DNA of 44,533 nucleotides from Bdellovibrio sp. (GCA_013360185.1 JABWCO010000010.1:1-44533); one strand, 5' to 3'; shown: positions 22,201 through 31,308, numbered from the stretch's first letter. Program-made: numbers and translations. Notes: a model not told the origin generated them from the letters alone.

Positions 22201-22758
22201 TTAGTTTGTCTCGTCGCCGTCTTTTTTTTCGTGCGTGACCTTAAGCGGAGTCACATCAAGAACATTGGTTTCGCTAACTTCACGCTCGGAATCTGCACCT
22301 TCAAAGCCTGCTCCGCGATATTGATAATAGCGAAATCCTGCGCCGCCAGCGTTGCCAGCTCCAAATCCGAAAGGGCCGCCACCAAAACTAAAACCGCCAG
22401 AGCCCTTGGCAATTTTTTTGGCAATGAAAATTTTAAACCACGCCACGAAAATATGGCGAAGACCCGGCAAAAACAAAACAAGTGCAACAAGGCGCGCAAA
22501 GAACGAGGGAACCATAAACAGCAAACCCGAAAAAAAAATGGCTCCCGAGTGAAGCAAACGATTTCCCGGAAGTTGCCCTTTCATCACAGAACCTTGCAGA
22601 GTCATGATAGCCATGCGCCCGACTGTCGACACGATCAGAAAGCCTAAAACACACGGTAAAAAATAAAAACCTAGAGTATTTAAAAATCCCCATTGTTTGA
22701 CGGCAAAAAAGAAAATGAAAATTTCTGCCAATACGAGAGGAAACGGAATAAATAGCAC
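22201..22758 (-). CDS. fxsA: FxsA-family inner membrane protein
   Basis: A 185-residue membrane protein. The first 120 residues match FxsA: an N-terminal FPLVLAEIFIFFFAV segment, GFLNTLGFYFLPCVLGF, an amphipathic GRMAIMTLQGSVMKGQLPGNRLLHSG segment and further membrane helices ending LFLPGLRHIF. FxsA was named for suppressing F-factor exclusion of phage T7 in E. coli. The C-terminal 65 residues are cytoplasmic or periplasmic, with a Gly/Phe-rich stretch (GSGGFSFGGGPFGFGAG) and a charged tail, an extension common in this family. It ends seven bases after the convergent kinase gene and lies about 25 bases downstream of the exonuclease III gene, probably in one transcript. Confidence 0.85.
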   Translation of the reverse strand: MLFIPFPLVLAEIFIFFFAVKQWGFLNTLGFYFLPCVLGFLIVSTVGRMAIMTLQGSVMKGQLPGNRLLHSGAIFFSGLLFMVPSFFARLVALVLFLPGLRHIFVAWFKIFIAKKIAKGSGGFSFGGGPFGFGAGNAGGAGFRYYQYRGAGFEGADSEREVSETNVLDVTPLKVTHEKKDGDETN

Positions 22759-22782
22759 ACCAAGCCCCTTTTAAAAGACTAT

Positions 22783-23553
22783 TTACAGATCCAGAGTTGC
22801 CACCACTGGGCAGTGATCCGAACCCTCAACTTGGTCGAGAATATCTGCGGAAGCTAGATATTTCTCAAGACCTTTCGAGATACAAACGTAATCAATGCGC
22901 CAACCCCGATTAGATATACGTCCATACGTGCGCATATCCCACCACGAATAACGCTTTGCTTCGGTTGGCTTAAAATAACGGAAGGTGTCGATAAAGCCTA
23001 AGTCCAAAAAAGAATCGAACCACGCACGCTCCTCGGGCAAAAATCCGCTTTCTTTGGATAAACGGATCGGATCATGCACGTCGATCCCTTCGTGCGCGAC
23101 ATTATAGTCACCAACCACCACCACCTGGCGCCCCGTGGCCAGTTTGACTTTTAGATGGGCGTTTAGATCCTTTAGAAACTGTTGTTTAAAGTTGTGACGC
23201 TCAATGCCCGAACCACCGTTCGGAAAGTAGATATTATATAAATCAAAGGCCCCGTGATCCGACATCACGATCCGACCTTCAGATTCGTATTCAGGAACGT
23301 CGTTGAAATGAAATTGCACACTTGCAGGCTCAGAGTGGGTAAAGGTGGCGACACCGGAATAACCTTTGCGCTTTGCCGAAGACCAATAAGAATGTTCCCA
23401 AGTCATCTTGCGAACCTCATCTTCGACCTGATCAATGTGAGCTTTTGTTTCCTGCAGACACAAAATATCGGGCTGTTCGGAGCGCACAAAATCCATCAAA
23501 TTTTTTTTATAACACGCGCGAATTCCGTTTACATTCCAAGAAATGATTTTCAC
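22783..23553 (-). CDS. xthA: Exodeoxyribonuclease III
   Basis: The main AP endonuclease and 3' repair diesterase of base excision repair, which would act after uracil removal by the Ung encoded at 6357. The 256-residue protein has WNVNGIRA, CLQETKAH (metal-binding Glu), VVGDYNVAHEGIDVHDP (catalytic Asp/Asn), RIDYVCIS and the C-terminal GSDHCPV (catalytic Asp-His). Length is normal for the ExoIII/APE1 family. It starts at ATG 23553, divergent from the peroxiredoxin gene, and is followed closely by fxsA. Confidence 0.95.
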   Translation of the reverse strand: MKIISWNVNGIRACYKKNLMDFVRSEQPDILCLQETKAHIDQVEDEVRKMTWEHSYWSSAKRKGYSGVATFTHSEPASVQFHFNDVPEYESEGRIVMSDHGAFDLYNIYFPNGGSGIERHNFKQQFLKDLNAHLKVKLATGRQVVVVGDYNVAHEGIDVHDPIRLSKESGFLPEERAWFDSFLDLGFIDTFRYFKPTEAKRYSWWDMRTYGRISNRGWRIDYVCISKGLEKYLASADILDQVEGSDHCPVVATLDL

Positions 23554-23631
23554 AGTTTCTCCTCACTTTTCCACTTGAGTTTCAGCTCCATAAAAGGCAT
23601 CTATAAATAGCAATCTAAGGAGATACTGTCT

Positions 23632-24159
23632 ATGCCAATGATCAATCAGCTCGCCCCGCAATTCGCCGCCCAAGCCGTTTTTGATGCCGGAGAAGTTCGG
23701 GATATTTCTTTAGCGGATTACAAAGGCAAATGGGTGGTCTTATTTTTCTATCCACTGGACTTCACCTTCGTGTGTCCTACGGAGCTGACGCAATTCCGTG
23801 AACACCTTAAAGACTTCGACGCTGCCGGCGCCGTTGTGATTGGTTGCAGCGTAGATTCAGTACACTCGCACAAACGTTGGCTGCGCGATGATCTGGGAAA
23901 TCTGGGTTATCCTTTGATGTCTGACCTAACAAAACGGATTGCCCGTGACTATGGAGTTCTTTTCGAGGACCGCGGCATTGCCACCCGAGGAACTTTTATC
24001 ATCGATCCTGAGCAAAAAGTGCAATACATGGGTATCCACAATACCGCTGTGGGCCGCGACGCCAAAGAAATTTTCCGCGTCTTGGTTGGCTGCCAATCTG
24101 GCGAACTTTGCCAAGCCGGCTGGAAAAAAGGCGATTCACATATCGCTCCTTTAAAATAG
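23632..24159 (+). CDS. Typical 2-Cys peroxiredoxin (AhpC/Prx1 type)
   Basis: Reduces hydrogen peroxide and organic hydroperoxides using a cysteine that is recycled by a thiol partner. The 175-residue product has the peroxidatic Cys48 in FYPLDFTFVCPTEL and a resolving Cys near 160 in GELCQAGWKKG, plus a third Cys in VGCQSGE. Arg and Thr of the active site are in place. The ribosome binding site is AAGGAG. It is divergent from xthA, and only two bases separate its stop from the next gene, implying joint transcription with the ATP-grasp-like protein. Confidence 0.93.
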   Translation: MPMINQLAPQFAAQAVFDAGEVRDISLADYKGKWVVLFFYPLDFTFVCPTELTQFREHLKDFDAAGAVVIGCSVDSVHSHKRWLRDDLGNLGYPLMSDLTKRIARDYGVLFEDRGIATRGTFIIDPEQKVQYMGIHNTAVGRDAKEIFRVLVGCQSGELCQAGWKKGDSHIAPLK

Positions 24160-24161
24160 CC

Positions 24162-25331
24162 ATGCAAAATTTAAAATCAGCATTTATTCAGCGTTTAAAA
24201 AAAACTTTCCCAGGGCTAATGCAATACCCGCTGGAAAGTCTTGTGGCTGAAAATCTGATTTCGCCTTTTACGGTCGAACTGGATAGATCGATTTTAGCAC
24301 AAGCGCAAAAGGCGGTGTCTTTAATTTTTTCCATGCGCGAAAAAGCGTCTTATCTCGAACATTATAAAAACGTAGTTGCCGAAAAAGATCTGCGCGATCC
24401 CGGCAATAAGTCGATCATGATGAGTTACGACTTTCATGTCGACACGAACAACAACCTAAAGCTAATCGAAATCAATACCAATGCCGCGTTCTTAGCTTTA
24501 GGACACCAGATGTACGAAATGAAGGGCGATGCTTTACCAGTCGCTGACTTTAATTTAGAAGACATTAAAAAGTGCATTGTGACTGAAATGCAGCTGCAAG
24601 GTAAAACTATTGATTCTTCTTTTAAAATTTCCATCACTGATGACGCGCCAGCAGAACAAAGACTGTTCATTGAGTTCTTAGTTTATAACGAACTGTTCAG
24701 TTCTTGGGGCTGGAATTCTCAGATCGAAGACTATCGCGATCTGTTTAAGAATTTTCAGCCGGACTTTATCTATAATCGCTATACAGATTTCTTTCTGACG
24801 GACTCCAGCAGTCAAAGTCTTAGGGCAAAGTTTTTAAATCGTGACATCTGCTTATCTCCAAACCCTTTTGAGTATTTATTATTGGCGGACAAACAGCGCC
24901 TGATCGACTGGGTTCAACCTGCCTTCTTAGAACAGCACGGCTTTGCGGGTGACGATTTAGCTTTACTAAAAGAAGTCTTGCCGATGTCTTTTGATTTGCA
25001 ACCTGAAAACGCCGAACAGATCTGGGCGCAAAGAAAGGGTCTGTTTTTTAAGCCTAAGAATGCCTTCGGATCCAAGCAATCCTATAAAGGTGGCTCGATC
25101 AGTCGCAAGACATACGATGATATTCTTAAAGCCGACATGATTGCCCAACAGTTCGTCCCACCATCTGAGAAAACATTTACAACGCCAGAGGGGCCGCAAA
25201 GTTTTAAGTTCGATTTGCGATGTTATGCTTATCAAGGTCGACTGCAAATGATTGTCGCAAGAATCTATCAAGGCCAAGTGACGAACCTAAGAACGCCTTA
25301 CGGCGGATTCGCCACTGTGTTATTCAAATAA
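24162..25331 (+). CDS. ATP-grasp-like protein of unknown substrate
   Basis: A 389-residue cytoplasmic protein. Features recalling ATP-grasp ligases are KLIEINTNAAFL (a metal-site ExN), a Lys-containing loop GLFFKPKNAFGSKQSYKGG, DMIAQQFVPPSE, and DLRCYAYQG with ARIYQGQVTNLRTPYGGFA near the end, like the DLR and metal-binding parts of ATP-grasp enzymes. The order of these elements is not the standard one, so a divergent member such as a glutathionylspermidine-synthase-like or peptide ligase is possible. ATG 24162 lies two bases after the peroxiredoxin stop, so a role in thiol or redox-protein modification is conceivable. The substrate is unknown. Confidence 0.55.
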   Translation: MQNLKSAFIQRLKKTFPGLMQYPLESLVAENLISPFTVELDRSILAQAQKAVSLIFSMREKASYLEHYKNVVAEKDLRDPGNKSIMMSYDFHVDTNNNLKLIEINTNAAFLALGHQMYEMKGDALPVADFNLEDIKKCIVTEMQLQGKTIDSSFKISITDDAPAEQRLFIEFLVYNELFSSWGWNSQIEDYRDLFKNFQPDFIYNRYTDFFLTDSSSQSLRAKFLNRDICLSPNPFEYLLLADKQRLIDWVQPAFLEQHGFAGDDLALLKEVLPMSFDLQPENAEQIWAQRKGLFFKPKNAFGSKQSYKGGSISRKTYDDILKADMIAQQFVPPSEKTFTTPEGPQSFKFDLRCYAYQGRLQMIVARIYQGQVTNLRTPYGGFATVLFK

Positions 25332-25332
25332 T

Positions 25333-25959
25333 TTAGTTATAACTTAGATTCGGTACCGAATCGTAGCGTATCGACAGATACTGAGTCAGATCTTTATCTT
25401 TCTTCACCAACAACAATTCGAATTCACTATGCGAAATCTGGTAAATTTTGTACTGAGCGCCCCGCTGCTTCAGCCATTTTTCCATTTCATCCATATTTTG
25501 GGTCGAGGGACTTTTCAGATTCCAGAAGGAATATTTTTCTCCCTCGGTCATCATTTGAAATTGCCACAGACTTTGGCCTACTTTTGGATTCTTGTGGGTA
25601 TCAATAAGGGTCGGCGCGAACAGTGAAAAACGTTCCTTTAGATGCTGCGAGCCCGTGCCACACAGTACTTGCGAAGGCGACGTCTTCAGAAAAGACTGAT
25701 AGCCATGCAGCTTCAGCGCTTCACCAGCGTGTTTTCCTTCGACATAGTATTGGGCATCTCGCGCCACCAAAACCGTCTCTGGCAAGCGTCCTAGGGTGGC
25801 GACAAAGTCGCTGCGCATTTCAGTCAAAAACTCAGGACGACTTGTGCAGGCGGGTGCCGTTGAAAACTGTGGCTGCAGTATACGACCGAAGCTGTCTTGG
25901 TTCACAGCGAAAGAACTTGTGGATAGCAACACTAGAAGTAAGATGCCGGATGTCTTCAT
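25333..25959 (-). CDS. Secreted protein of unknown function
   Basis: A 208-residue protein with an N-terminal signal peptide (MKTSGILLLVLLSTSSFAV, cleavage near residue 18). The mature region has a mixed alpha/beta appearance, with Cys in APACTSRP and VLCGTGS that could form a disulfide. No catalytic motif or recognised domain is visible. It converges on the ATP-grasp-like gene with one base between the stop codons, and is divergent from the SelO-like gene. Periplasmic or extracellular location is inferred. Confidence 0.75.
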   Translation of the reverse strand: MKTSGILLLVLLSTSSFAVNQDSFGRILQPQFSTAPACTSRPEFLTEMRSDFVATLGRLPETVLVARDAQYYVEGKHAGEALKLHGYQSFLKTSPSQVLCGTGSQHLKERFSLFAPTLIDTHKNPKVGQSLWQFQMMTEGEKYSFWNLKSPSTQNMDEMEKWLKQRGAQYKIYQISHSEFELLLVKKDKDLTQYLSIRYDSVPNLSYN

Positions 25960-26083
25960 TGGACCTCTCTTTTGTCTAGTCTAGTATTCGGCAGAACTTT
26001 TTTAGGGCTTAATATTAAAGTGCAGCTTTAGTCTGCCGATATGCAATGTGTCTCATTATTCTACAAGGAGAAGTGGAAGCATC

Positions 26084-27940
26084 ATGACGATGAAACATAG
26101 CGGCGCTCGAAAGCTCAAAGAACTGTCTAACTTTTATTCTTCCTTTGAACAGCTAAATGGCGTGCATCCTTGGATGGACGCTGTCGCCGACGGATACGTC
26201 GCCTATCAAGTGCGCGAATTGCGCCAGGGCAAAGTCGCTTACTTCAATTTTATCTTAGCTAAAGAAATGGGTTTGATCCCGGCTGATCATCCGCAGCAGA
26301 TGACCGAAGATTTAGAAAAAAAACTTATCGAAACTTTTTCTGTGCAAATTATCAATGAATACGACGAACTGACTAAGCGCCGTATTGATTCGGACACAAT
26401 TCGTCCGCATCGCCACATGGCCACTCGCTATCTGCAATTGCAACATGCAAACAAACAGGGAAAGACTTCTGGTGACGGACGTGGCATCTGGAATGGAACA
26501 GTTTATCATCGGGGCACGACTTGGGATGTGTCCAGTCGTGGCACTGGTGTGACCTGCTTGTCACCTGGTTCCGTAGAAGCGCAAAAGCCTTTAAAAACAG
26601 GCGGAACTGAGTTCGGATATGGTTGCGGTCTTGCAGAAATTGATGAACTGTTAGCTGCCTCTATCTTAGCAGAAGTCATGCACCTCCAGGGACTGCGCAC
26701 GGAGCGCGTTCTGTGTGTGATCGATTTAGGTAAAGGTTACGGAATTGGCGTTCGCGCGGCGCAAAATCTGATTCGCCCGGCCCACTTGTTTTTATATTTG
26801 AAACAAGAAAAGTATTCGTCCTTAAAGGAAGCCACGGATTACCTAATAAATCGCCAAGTGGATAACAAAGCCTGGAACATCACAGCCAAGGGTAATACTC
26901 GCTATGACGAGCTTTTAGCTCACGTGGCCCAATCCTTCGGAGAATTCACCGCGCAGTTAGATATTGATTATATTTTTGCGTGGTTGGACTGGGATGGTGA
27001 CAACGTGTTGGCCGATGCTGGCATTATCGATTACGGCAGCGTTCGCCAATTTGGCATTCGTCACGACAAGTACCGCTATGACGATGTCGAAAGATTTTCG
27101 ACAAATCTGAATGAGCAAAAAAACAAAGCCCGACTGATTGTCCAAGTTTTTGCGCAAATGGTGGATTACCTTAAGACAAAGAAGAAAAAACCTTTACGCG
27201 AATTTGCGCAGCACCCTCAAGTGCTACGTTTTAATGAGGTCTTTGAACAAAAGCGCGCAGATCGCATCCTGTATCGCATGGGTTTTAACGCGACACAAAG
27301 ACAGAATATTTTCGCACAAAAAGATCTTTTTGCTAAATTTGATAAAGAATTTTCATTTTTTGAACGAGCTAAAATCAGTGGCACCACTGAAAAGGTCGCA
27401 GACGGAGTCAATCACCCGGCTCTTTACAACATGCGCTCTATCCTTAAGGACTATCCTAAGTTCTTGCTGGAAAGCCCGTTGCCTTTTGAAAAACGCTGGA
27501 TGACTGAAAACGTCTTTTTCAAAACAATCCTTTCAGGATTTGCCAAAGCCCGCGATGCTCGTATGGGCGAAAAACAACGTCGTCATATTGAATCTTTCCA
27601 GAAAATCTATCGTGAGATGGTCCAAGTTGCTGCAGGAAAACAAAAGCCTGAAGTCATCTTAAAAGGACTTTACGAAAGAGCTGCAAAATTGAACTCAGAC
27701 AAACGCATCACCGGCAATGCTTTGATCGAAATGGTCGAAGAAATTCTGACTGAAAAGAAAAAGGGTCTGCCGATGGATCAAATCCAAAAGATCATTGATC
27801 GTTTGGTCTTTGAAAACAATGGAGTCCCCGAAGTAAACGTCAGCCGTTTCTATCGTGAATTGCAAGCGACACCTGCAGTGAAAATGGATCTTTATACGAA
27901 GCTTTTAAGCTTGGTAGAAGAAAACAGCGAATCCATCTAA
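26084..27940 (+). CDS. Divergent SelO/YdiU-like protein (putative protein adenylyltransferase)
   Basis: A 618-residue protein (from ATG 26084, with AAGGAG about 13 bases upstream; a GTG at 26048 is less likely). SelO is a pseudokinase-fold enzyme that transfers AMP to protein Ser/Thr/Tyr. Recognisable pieces are SGDGRGIWNGTV (130-141; compare GDGRAI-LGE), WDVSSRGTGVT (compare WELQLKGAGPT), EIDELLAASILAEVMHLQGL (compare the REFLxSEAMHALGI helix), and DNVLADAGIIDYG with RYDDVERFSTNL (compare TDN-...-IDYGPFGFLD and RYxFxNQP). The Lys of the LKGAG motif is replaced by Arg (residue 152). The last 250 residues are helical and unlike SelO. Assignment is by motif order; activity is uncertain. Confidence 0.58.
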   Translation: MTMKHSGARKLKELSNFYSSFEQLNGVHPWMDAVADGYVAYQVRELRQGKVAYFNFILAKEMGLIPADHPQQMTEDLEKKLIETFSVQIINEYDELTKRRIDSDTIRPHRHMATRYLQLQHANKQGKTSGDGRGIWNGTVYHRGTTWDVSSRGTGVTCLSPGSVEAQKPLKTGGTEFGYGCGLAEIDELLAASILAEVMHLQGLRTERVLCVIDLGKGYGIGVRAAQNLIRPAHLFLYLKQEKYSSLKEATDYLINRQVDNKAWNITAKGNTRYDELLAHVAQSFGEFTAQLDIDYIFAWLDWDGDNVLADAGIIDYGSVRQFGIRHDKYRYDDVERFSTNLNEQKNKARLIVQVFAQMVDYLKTKKKKPLREFAQHPQVLRFNEVFEQKRADRILYRMGFNATQRQNIFAQKDLFAKFDKEFSFFERAKISGTTEKVADGVNHPALYNMRSILKDYPKFLLESPLPFEKRWMTENVFFKTILSGFAKARDARMGEKQRRHIESFQKIYREMVQVAAGKQKPEVILKGLYERAAKLNSDKRITGNALIEMVEEILTEKKKGLPMDQIQKIIDRLVFENNGVPEVNVSRFYRELQATPAVKMDLYTKLLSLVEENSESI

Positions 27941-27998
27941 ATTAGGATGCGAGTACTGCCTAGCTGCGGAGTTCCGCTGATTATAGTTAAGACTGGCA

Positions 27999-28030
27999 GT
28001 GGCAAAGAACTTGTTCTCGGTCTTTGCCAC
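27999..28030. terminator. Hairpin between convergent genes
   Basis: GTGGCAAAGA (27999-28008) and TCTTTGCCAC (28021-28030) form a perfect ten-base-pair stem with a 12-base loop, midway between the SelO-like and TerC genes. No U-tract follows, so terminator function is inferred from position only. Confidence 0.4.
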
Positions 28031-28038
28031 CAGCAAAT

Positions 28039-29049
28039 TTAAATCGCTGTTGTCTTTTGGCGATCAATAGCAATAGAGATTAAAACCGATCCGCCTATCA
28101 AGAGTGCAATAATCCCTAAAGACCAACTGATCGGGAATTTGCCTGCGAAAGCCTCGTTCAACCATACCATCTTTAATCCTACGAAGACTAAGACCGACGC
28201 CAAGCCATACTTGATAAAGTAAAATTTCTCCATGACTCCTGCCAACATGAAATACATTGAACGTAAGCCCAAGATCGCAAAGATGTTGGAGGTAAATACA
28301 ATCAAGGGCTCTTTGGTAAGTGCAAAGATCGCGGGGACTGAATCCACCGCAAAAATAATGTCACTGAGTTCAAGGAAGATCAGCGCAAGAAACAGAGGTG
28401 TGACATAAGTCAGACCGTCTTTCTTAAAGAAGAACTGCTGCCCTTCGATTTTTGGATGAACTCGGAAAATCTTTTTTAACTGTTTAACAATAAAGTTATT
28501 TTCCAGGTTCTGCGGTTTAGTTCCAGCGAAGAACATCTTTATTCCCGTGAGTATTAACAGAGCTCCAAAGAAAATCACAATCCAGTGATATTGCATCAGG
28601 ACTGACCCCATCGCGATAAAAAGAGCCCGAAACGCTAATGCCCCTAAGATTCCCCAAAACAGCACACGATGCTGATATATTTTGGGGATACCAAAATAGG
28701 CAAAGACCACGGCAAAGACGAAGATATTATCAACGGCCAAAGACTTTTCGACGACGAAGCCCGTAAGAAACTCTAAGGCAGAAGTTTTAGCTTGCGCTTC
28801 TGGGTCAAAATTCGCAAGGGAGGTAAAACGGTCTGCGGTGGAAAACTCGTGGCGTGCATATAGATAAAACAAATAATTAAAAATCAGAGCCAAACTGATC
28901 CACACCGTCGTCCAGATCGACGCCTCTTTGAAACTGACCTCGTGTGCTTTTTTGTGGAAGATACCCAAATCAAGTGCAATTACTACCAGCACAAATGCGG
29001 TAAAACCTAGATAAAGCCACCAATACTCAGAAAATGGAAATAGGATCAT
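28039..29049 (-). CDS. TerC/Alx-family integral membrane protein, probable metal-ion exporter
   Basis: A protein of 336 residues with about nine membrane segments. Family motifs include VVIALDLGIFHKKAHEVSFKEA, FLTGFVVEKSLAVDNIFVFAV and LIFLELSDIIFAVDSVPAIFA; the acidic residues inside membrane helices are those proposed to move Mn(II) in Alx/MntP-associated TerC proteins. ATG 29049 is preferred over ATG 29067, because AAGGAG sits nine bases before it. It is divergent from an NhaR-like regulator across 116 bases. No yybP-ykoY manganese riboswitch-like structure was recognised in this leader. Confidence 0.9.
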   Translation of the reverse strand: MILFPFSEYWWLYLGFTAFVLVVIALDLGIFHKKAHEVSFKEASIWTTVWISLALIFNYLFYLYARHEFSTADRFTSLANFDPEAQAKTSALEFLTGFVVEKSLAVDNIFVFAVVFAYFGIPKIYQHRVLFWGILGALAFRALFIAMGSVLMQYHWIVIFFGALLILTGIKMFFAGTKPQNLENNFIVKQLKKIFRVHPKIEGQQFFFKKDGLTYVTPLFLALIFLELSDIIFAVDSVPAIFALTKEPLIVFTSNIFAILGLRSMYFMLAGVMEKFYFIKYGLASVLVFVGLKMVWLNEAFAGKFPISWSLGIIALLIGGSVLISIAIDRQKTTAI

Positions 29050-29165
29050 TTGCAAAGTCTCCTTCATTGCGGATTAATATCGTCACATCAGCGGAATCAT
29101 TCAAATCGATAATAAAGTTGATTTGTATTGCAAATAACAATACAAAAGAATCCAGGAGCACTGTC

Positions 29166-30050
29166 ATGAACCAATGGATTAACTATCACCATCTTTTCTA
29201 TTTTAAAACGATTGCCGAGGAAGGAACTGTTTCTAAAGCCGCAGAAAAGTTAAGAATAGGCCAGCCGACACTGTCCGCACAGCTAAAGCAATTCGAAGAC
29301 AATCTTGGTGTCCAGCTCTTCGACCGTCACCACAAAAAATTGATTTTGACGGAACAAGGAAAGGTCGCACTGGATTATTCGAAGAATATTTTTAGAATGG
29401 GTTCAGAAATGTATGAGGTGCTGCACGACAGACTTAAACCCTTAAAGCCCTCGCTGAACCTTGGAGCTCTGGATAGCGTACCCAAGCAAATTGTGCATCA
29501 ACTAGTCAAACATGCTTTTAGAATATCACCATGTCAAATCACTCTTTCTGAAGGCAAATCAGATGAACTTTTGCGGGAACTGGTTTCACACCGAATGGAT
29601 ATTATGGTCACCAATTTTTTACCAACAGGTGTCGATGGCAAGGGCTTATACGCAAAATCCATTACGAAAAAAAATGTCGCTTTCTATGGAGCTCCTAAAT
29701 TCAAATCTTTAAGAAAGGGCTTTCCGAAATCCATTTCCGGGGAACCAATGATTTTGCCGACCTATGACAGTCGCCTGCGCCAAGACCTGGACCACTGGGC
29801 CAAGCTCAATAAGATCGAACTGAACATCGTTATTGAAAGTCAGGACATCTCCGTAAAAAAACTCATTGCCGCAAACGAGATGGGACTTATTCCCACAGCA
29901 ACTCACACAGTGACAGAGCAAGTTCAGCGGGGCGAGTTGATCGAAATTGGCCAGTTGCAAGGGGTTTACGAGGAGCTGTTCCTGGTGACTGCGCAAAGAA
30001 AAATTGAAAATCAAATTGCAGCTAAGCTGATGGATCTCTTCTCTGTATAG
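29166..30050 (+). CDS. NhaR-like LysR-family transcriptional activator
   Basis: A 294-residue LysR-type regulator. The N-terminal helix-turn-helix starts MNQWINYHHLFYFKTIAEEG and continues TVSKAAEKLRIGQPTLSAQLKQ, FEDNLGVQLFDR; the YHHL-YF opening is characteristic of NhaR, the sodium/pH-responsive activator of the NhaA antiporter in E. coli. The effector-binding domain follows (about 90-290). ATG 29166 (AGGAG upstream) is preferred; an upstream in-frame extension has no LysR homology. The divergent TerC/Alx gene is the natural target. E. coli Alx is also alkali-responsive, so an ion/pH circuit is inferred. Confidence 0.85.
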   Translation: MNQWINYHHLFYFKTIAEEGTVSKAAEKLRIGQPTLSAQLKQFEDNLGVQLFDRHHKKLILTEQGKVALDYSKNIFRMGSEMYEVLHDRLKPLKPSLNLGALDSVPKQIVHQLVKHAFRISPCQITLSEGKSDELLRELVSHRMDIMVTNFLPTGVDGKGLYAKSITKKNVAFYGAPKFKSLRKGFPKSISGEPMILPTYDSRLRQDLDHWAKLNKIELNIVIESQDISVKKLIAANEMGLIPTATHTVTEQVQRGELIEIGQLQGVYEELFLVTAQRKIENQIAAKLMDLFSV

Positions 30051-30168
30051 TTTTTAGCGATATTTTGAAGAGTTTTTATCTATTTTAACAATTCAGTATT
30101 GCTGCGTAAAATAAGGACTCAGTGAAAGCAAGATGGCTTCACTTAACTTATTTAACGGAGGATACTTT

Positions 30169-31308
30169 ATGATCATTTCAAAGCAAACAAATCTAAAGCC
30201 CCTTCTTGAATCAAAGAACGGTATTCACCTGACGGCATACCTAGTTAATCGCGGCGACCTTTCAGACTTAAAATCTCAACTCAGCACCGTCATCAGCGAA
30301 GCCTATGAGTGGTTGCACAATGCTTTGCCATTAGAAGAGCAAAAAAAATTCATCGAGCCCTTAGAGACGCTCCTAAGTGACTCCAGAATCTTTACGCAAA
30401 TGAAAGGAAACATCGGACTTTTTAGAAATGAAAATCTTTTCCGCGTCCTTAACATTCCTATTGAGGTCGTCCCGGGTTGCCAGGTCGCAAGCAGCTTTCA
30501 CGTAAAGCCCTTGTTGCGCTGGCTGAAAGGCGACCAAGATTTTCTTTTGCTGGGGCTAGATAAAGAAAAGGCCCATCTGTATTTTGGCAACCAGGATTCG
30601 TTCAAACTGATAGACTCAACACCCTTCCCCGAGTTCTTCAAAGATTTAGAGTGGTTGCGCAAATATGTCCGGTCTAAATACTTTGAAAGGAACCAGGATA
30701 AAAGCATTGAGGCCTTCGCTTGGCTGAACGATTGGCTTTTAGAACTTACTAAAAAATCTAAGCCAAAACTTTTCTTGGCCGGCGAACGTTTTCCGGTACA
30801 AGCAGTCTTTGGAAATCTGAAATACAAAAACACTTTAAAGACTTCACTTACCAACTCGTTCGCCCCCGAGATGGCCTTTGCCTTGTGTCAAGAAATTCGA
30901 AGAATCCTAAAGGATGACTCACGCAAAGCGATCGAAAAAGCTCTGCTAGAATTCCGCTTCGCCGAAGAAGGCAGTCGAGTCAGAAAAAATATCTTCCATA
31001 TTTCAAAAGCAGTCGTGCAAGGCAAGGTTCGTAAGCTTATTGTCACAGACGAGCTGAGCATCTTTGGCAAAATCGATTCAAAATCCGGCGATTTGTCCAT
31101 TCACCCCTTTGATCTGGATCACGAAGACGACTGCGTTTTAGATGACTTAGCCCAATTGGTGCTAAGCCAGGGCGGCGAGGTTATTATCGCCAGCCGAAAT
31201 GAAATACCCAAAGGTCGTCCGATCCTTGCGATTCTTGATCCCGATGAACAGGTTTTAGAAAAAACAGAAGAACTTAATTACAGAGATCTGCAGGAGAACT
31301 TGCGATGA
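30169..31308 (+). CDS. Bacterial archaeo-eukaryotic release factor-like protein (baeRF family)
   Basis: A 379-residue cytoplasmic protein of the eRF1-like baeRF group. Diagnostic segments are LKPLLESKNGIHLTAYLV, GNIGLFRNENLFRVLNIPIE, SSFHVKPLLRWLKGDQDFLLLGLD with AHLYFG (N-terminal domain), KPKLFLAGERFPVQAVFGNL with YKNTL (middle, RNase E/Rne-like or eRF1 domain 2 position), and VVQGKVRKLIVTDELSIFGKID (third domain). It starts at ATG 30169 with GGAGG six bases upstream. Its stop overlaps the next gene by four bases. No GGQ peptidyl-hydrolysis motif is seen, so release of a nascent chain by the eRF1 mechanism is not implied; a ribosome-binding or rescue role is inferred from the family and from the HPF neighbour. 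Confidence 0.82.
   Translation: MIISKQTNLKPLLESKNGIHLTAYLVNRGDLSDLKSQLSTVISEAYEWLHNALPLEEQKKFIEPLETLLSDSRIFTQMKGNIGLFRNENLFRVLNIPIEVVPGCQVASSFHVKPLLRWLKGDQDFLLLGLDKEKAHLYFGNQDSFKLIDSTPFPEFFKDLEWLRKYVRSKYFERNQDKSIEAFAWLNDWLLELTKKSKPKLFLAGERFPVQAVFGNLKYKNTLKTSLTNSFAPEMAFALCQEIRRILKDDSRKAIEKALLEFRFAEEGSRVRKNIFHISKAVVQGKVRKLIVTDELSIFGKIDSKSGDLSIHPFDLDHEDDCVLDDLAQLVLSQGGEVIIASRNEIPKGRPILAILDPDEQVLEKTEELNYRDLQENLR

Noticed and set aside
29050-29165. Manganese (yybP-ykoY) riboswitch before TerC
   Set aside because: No matching paired structure was seen in this leader; the space is short and shared with the divergent regulator.
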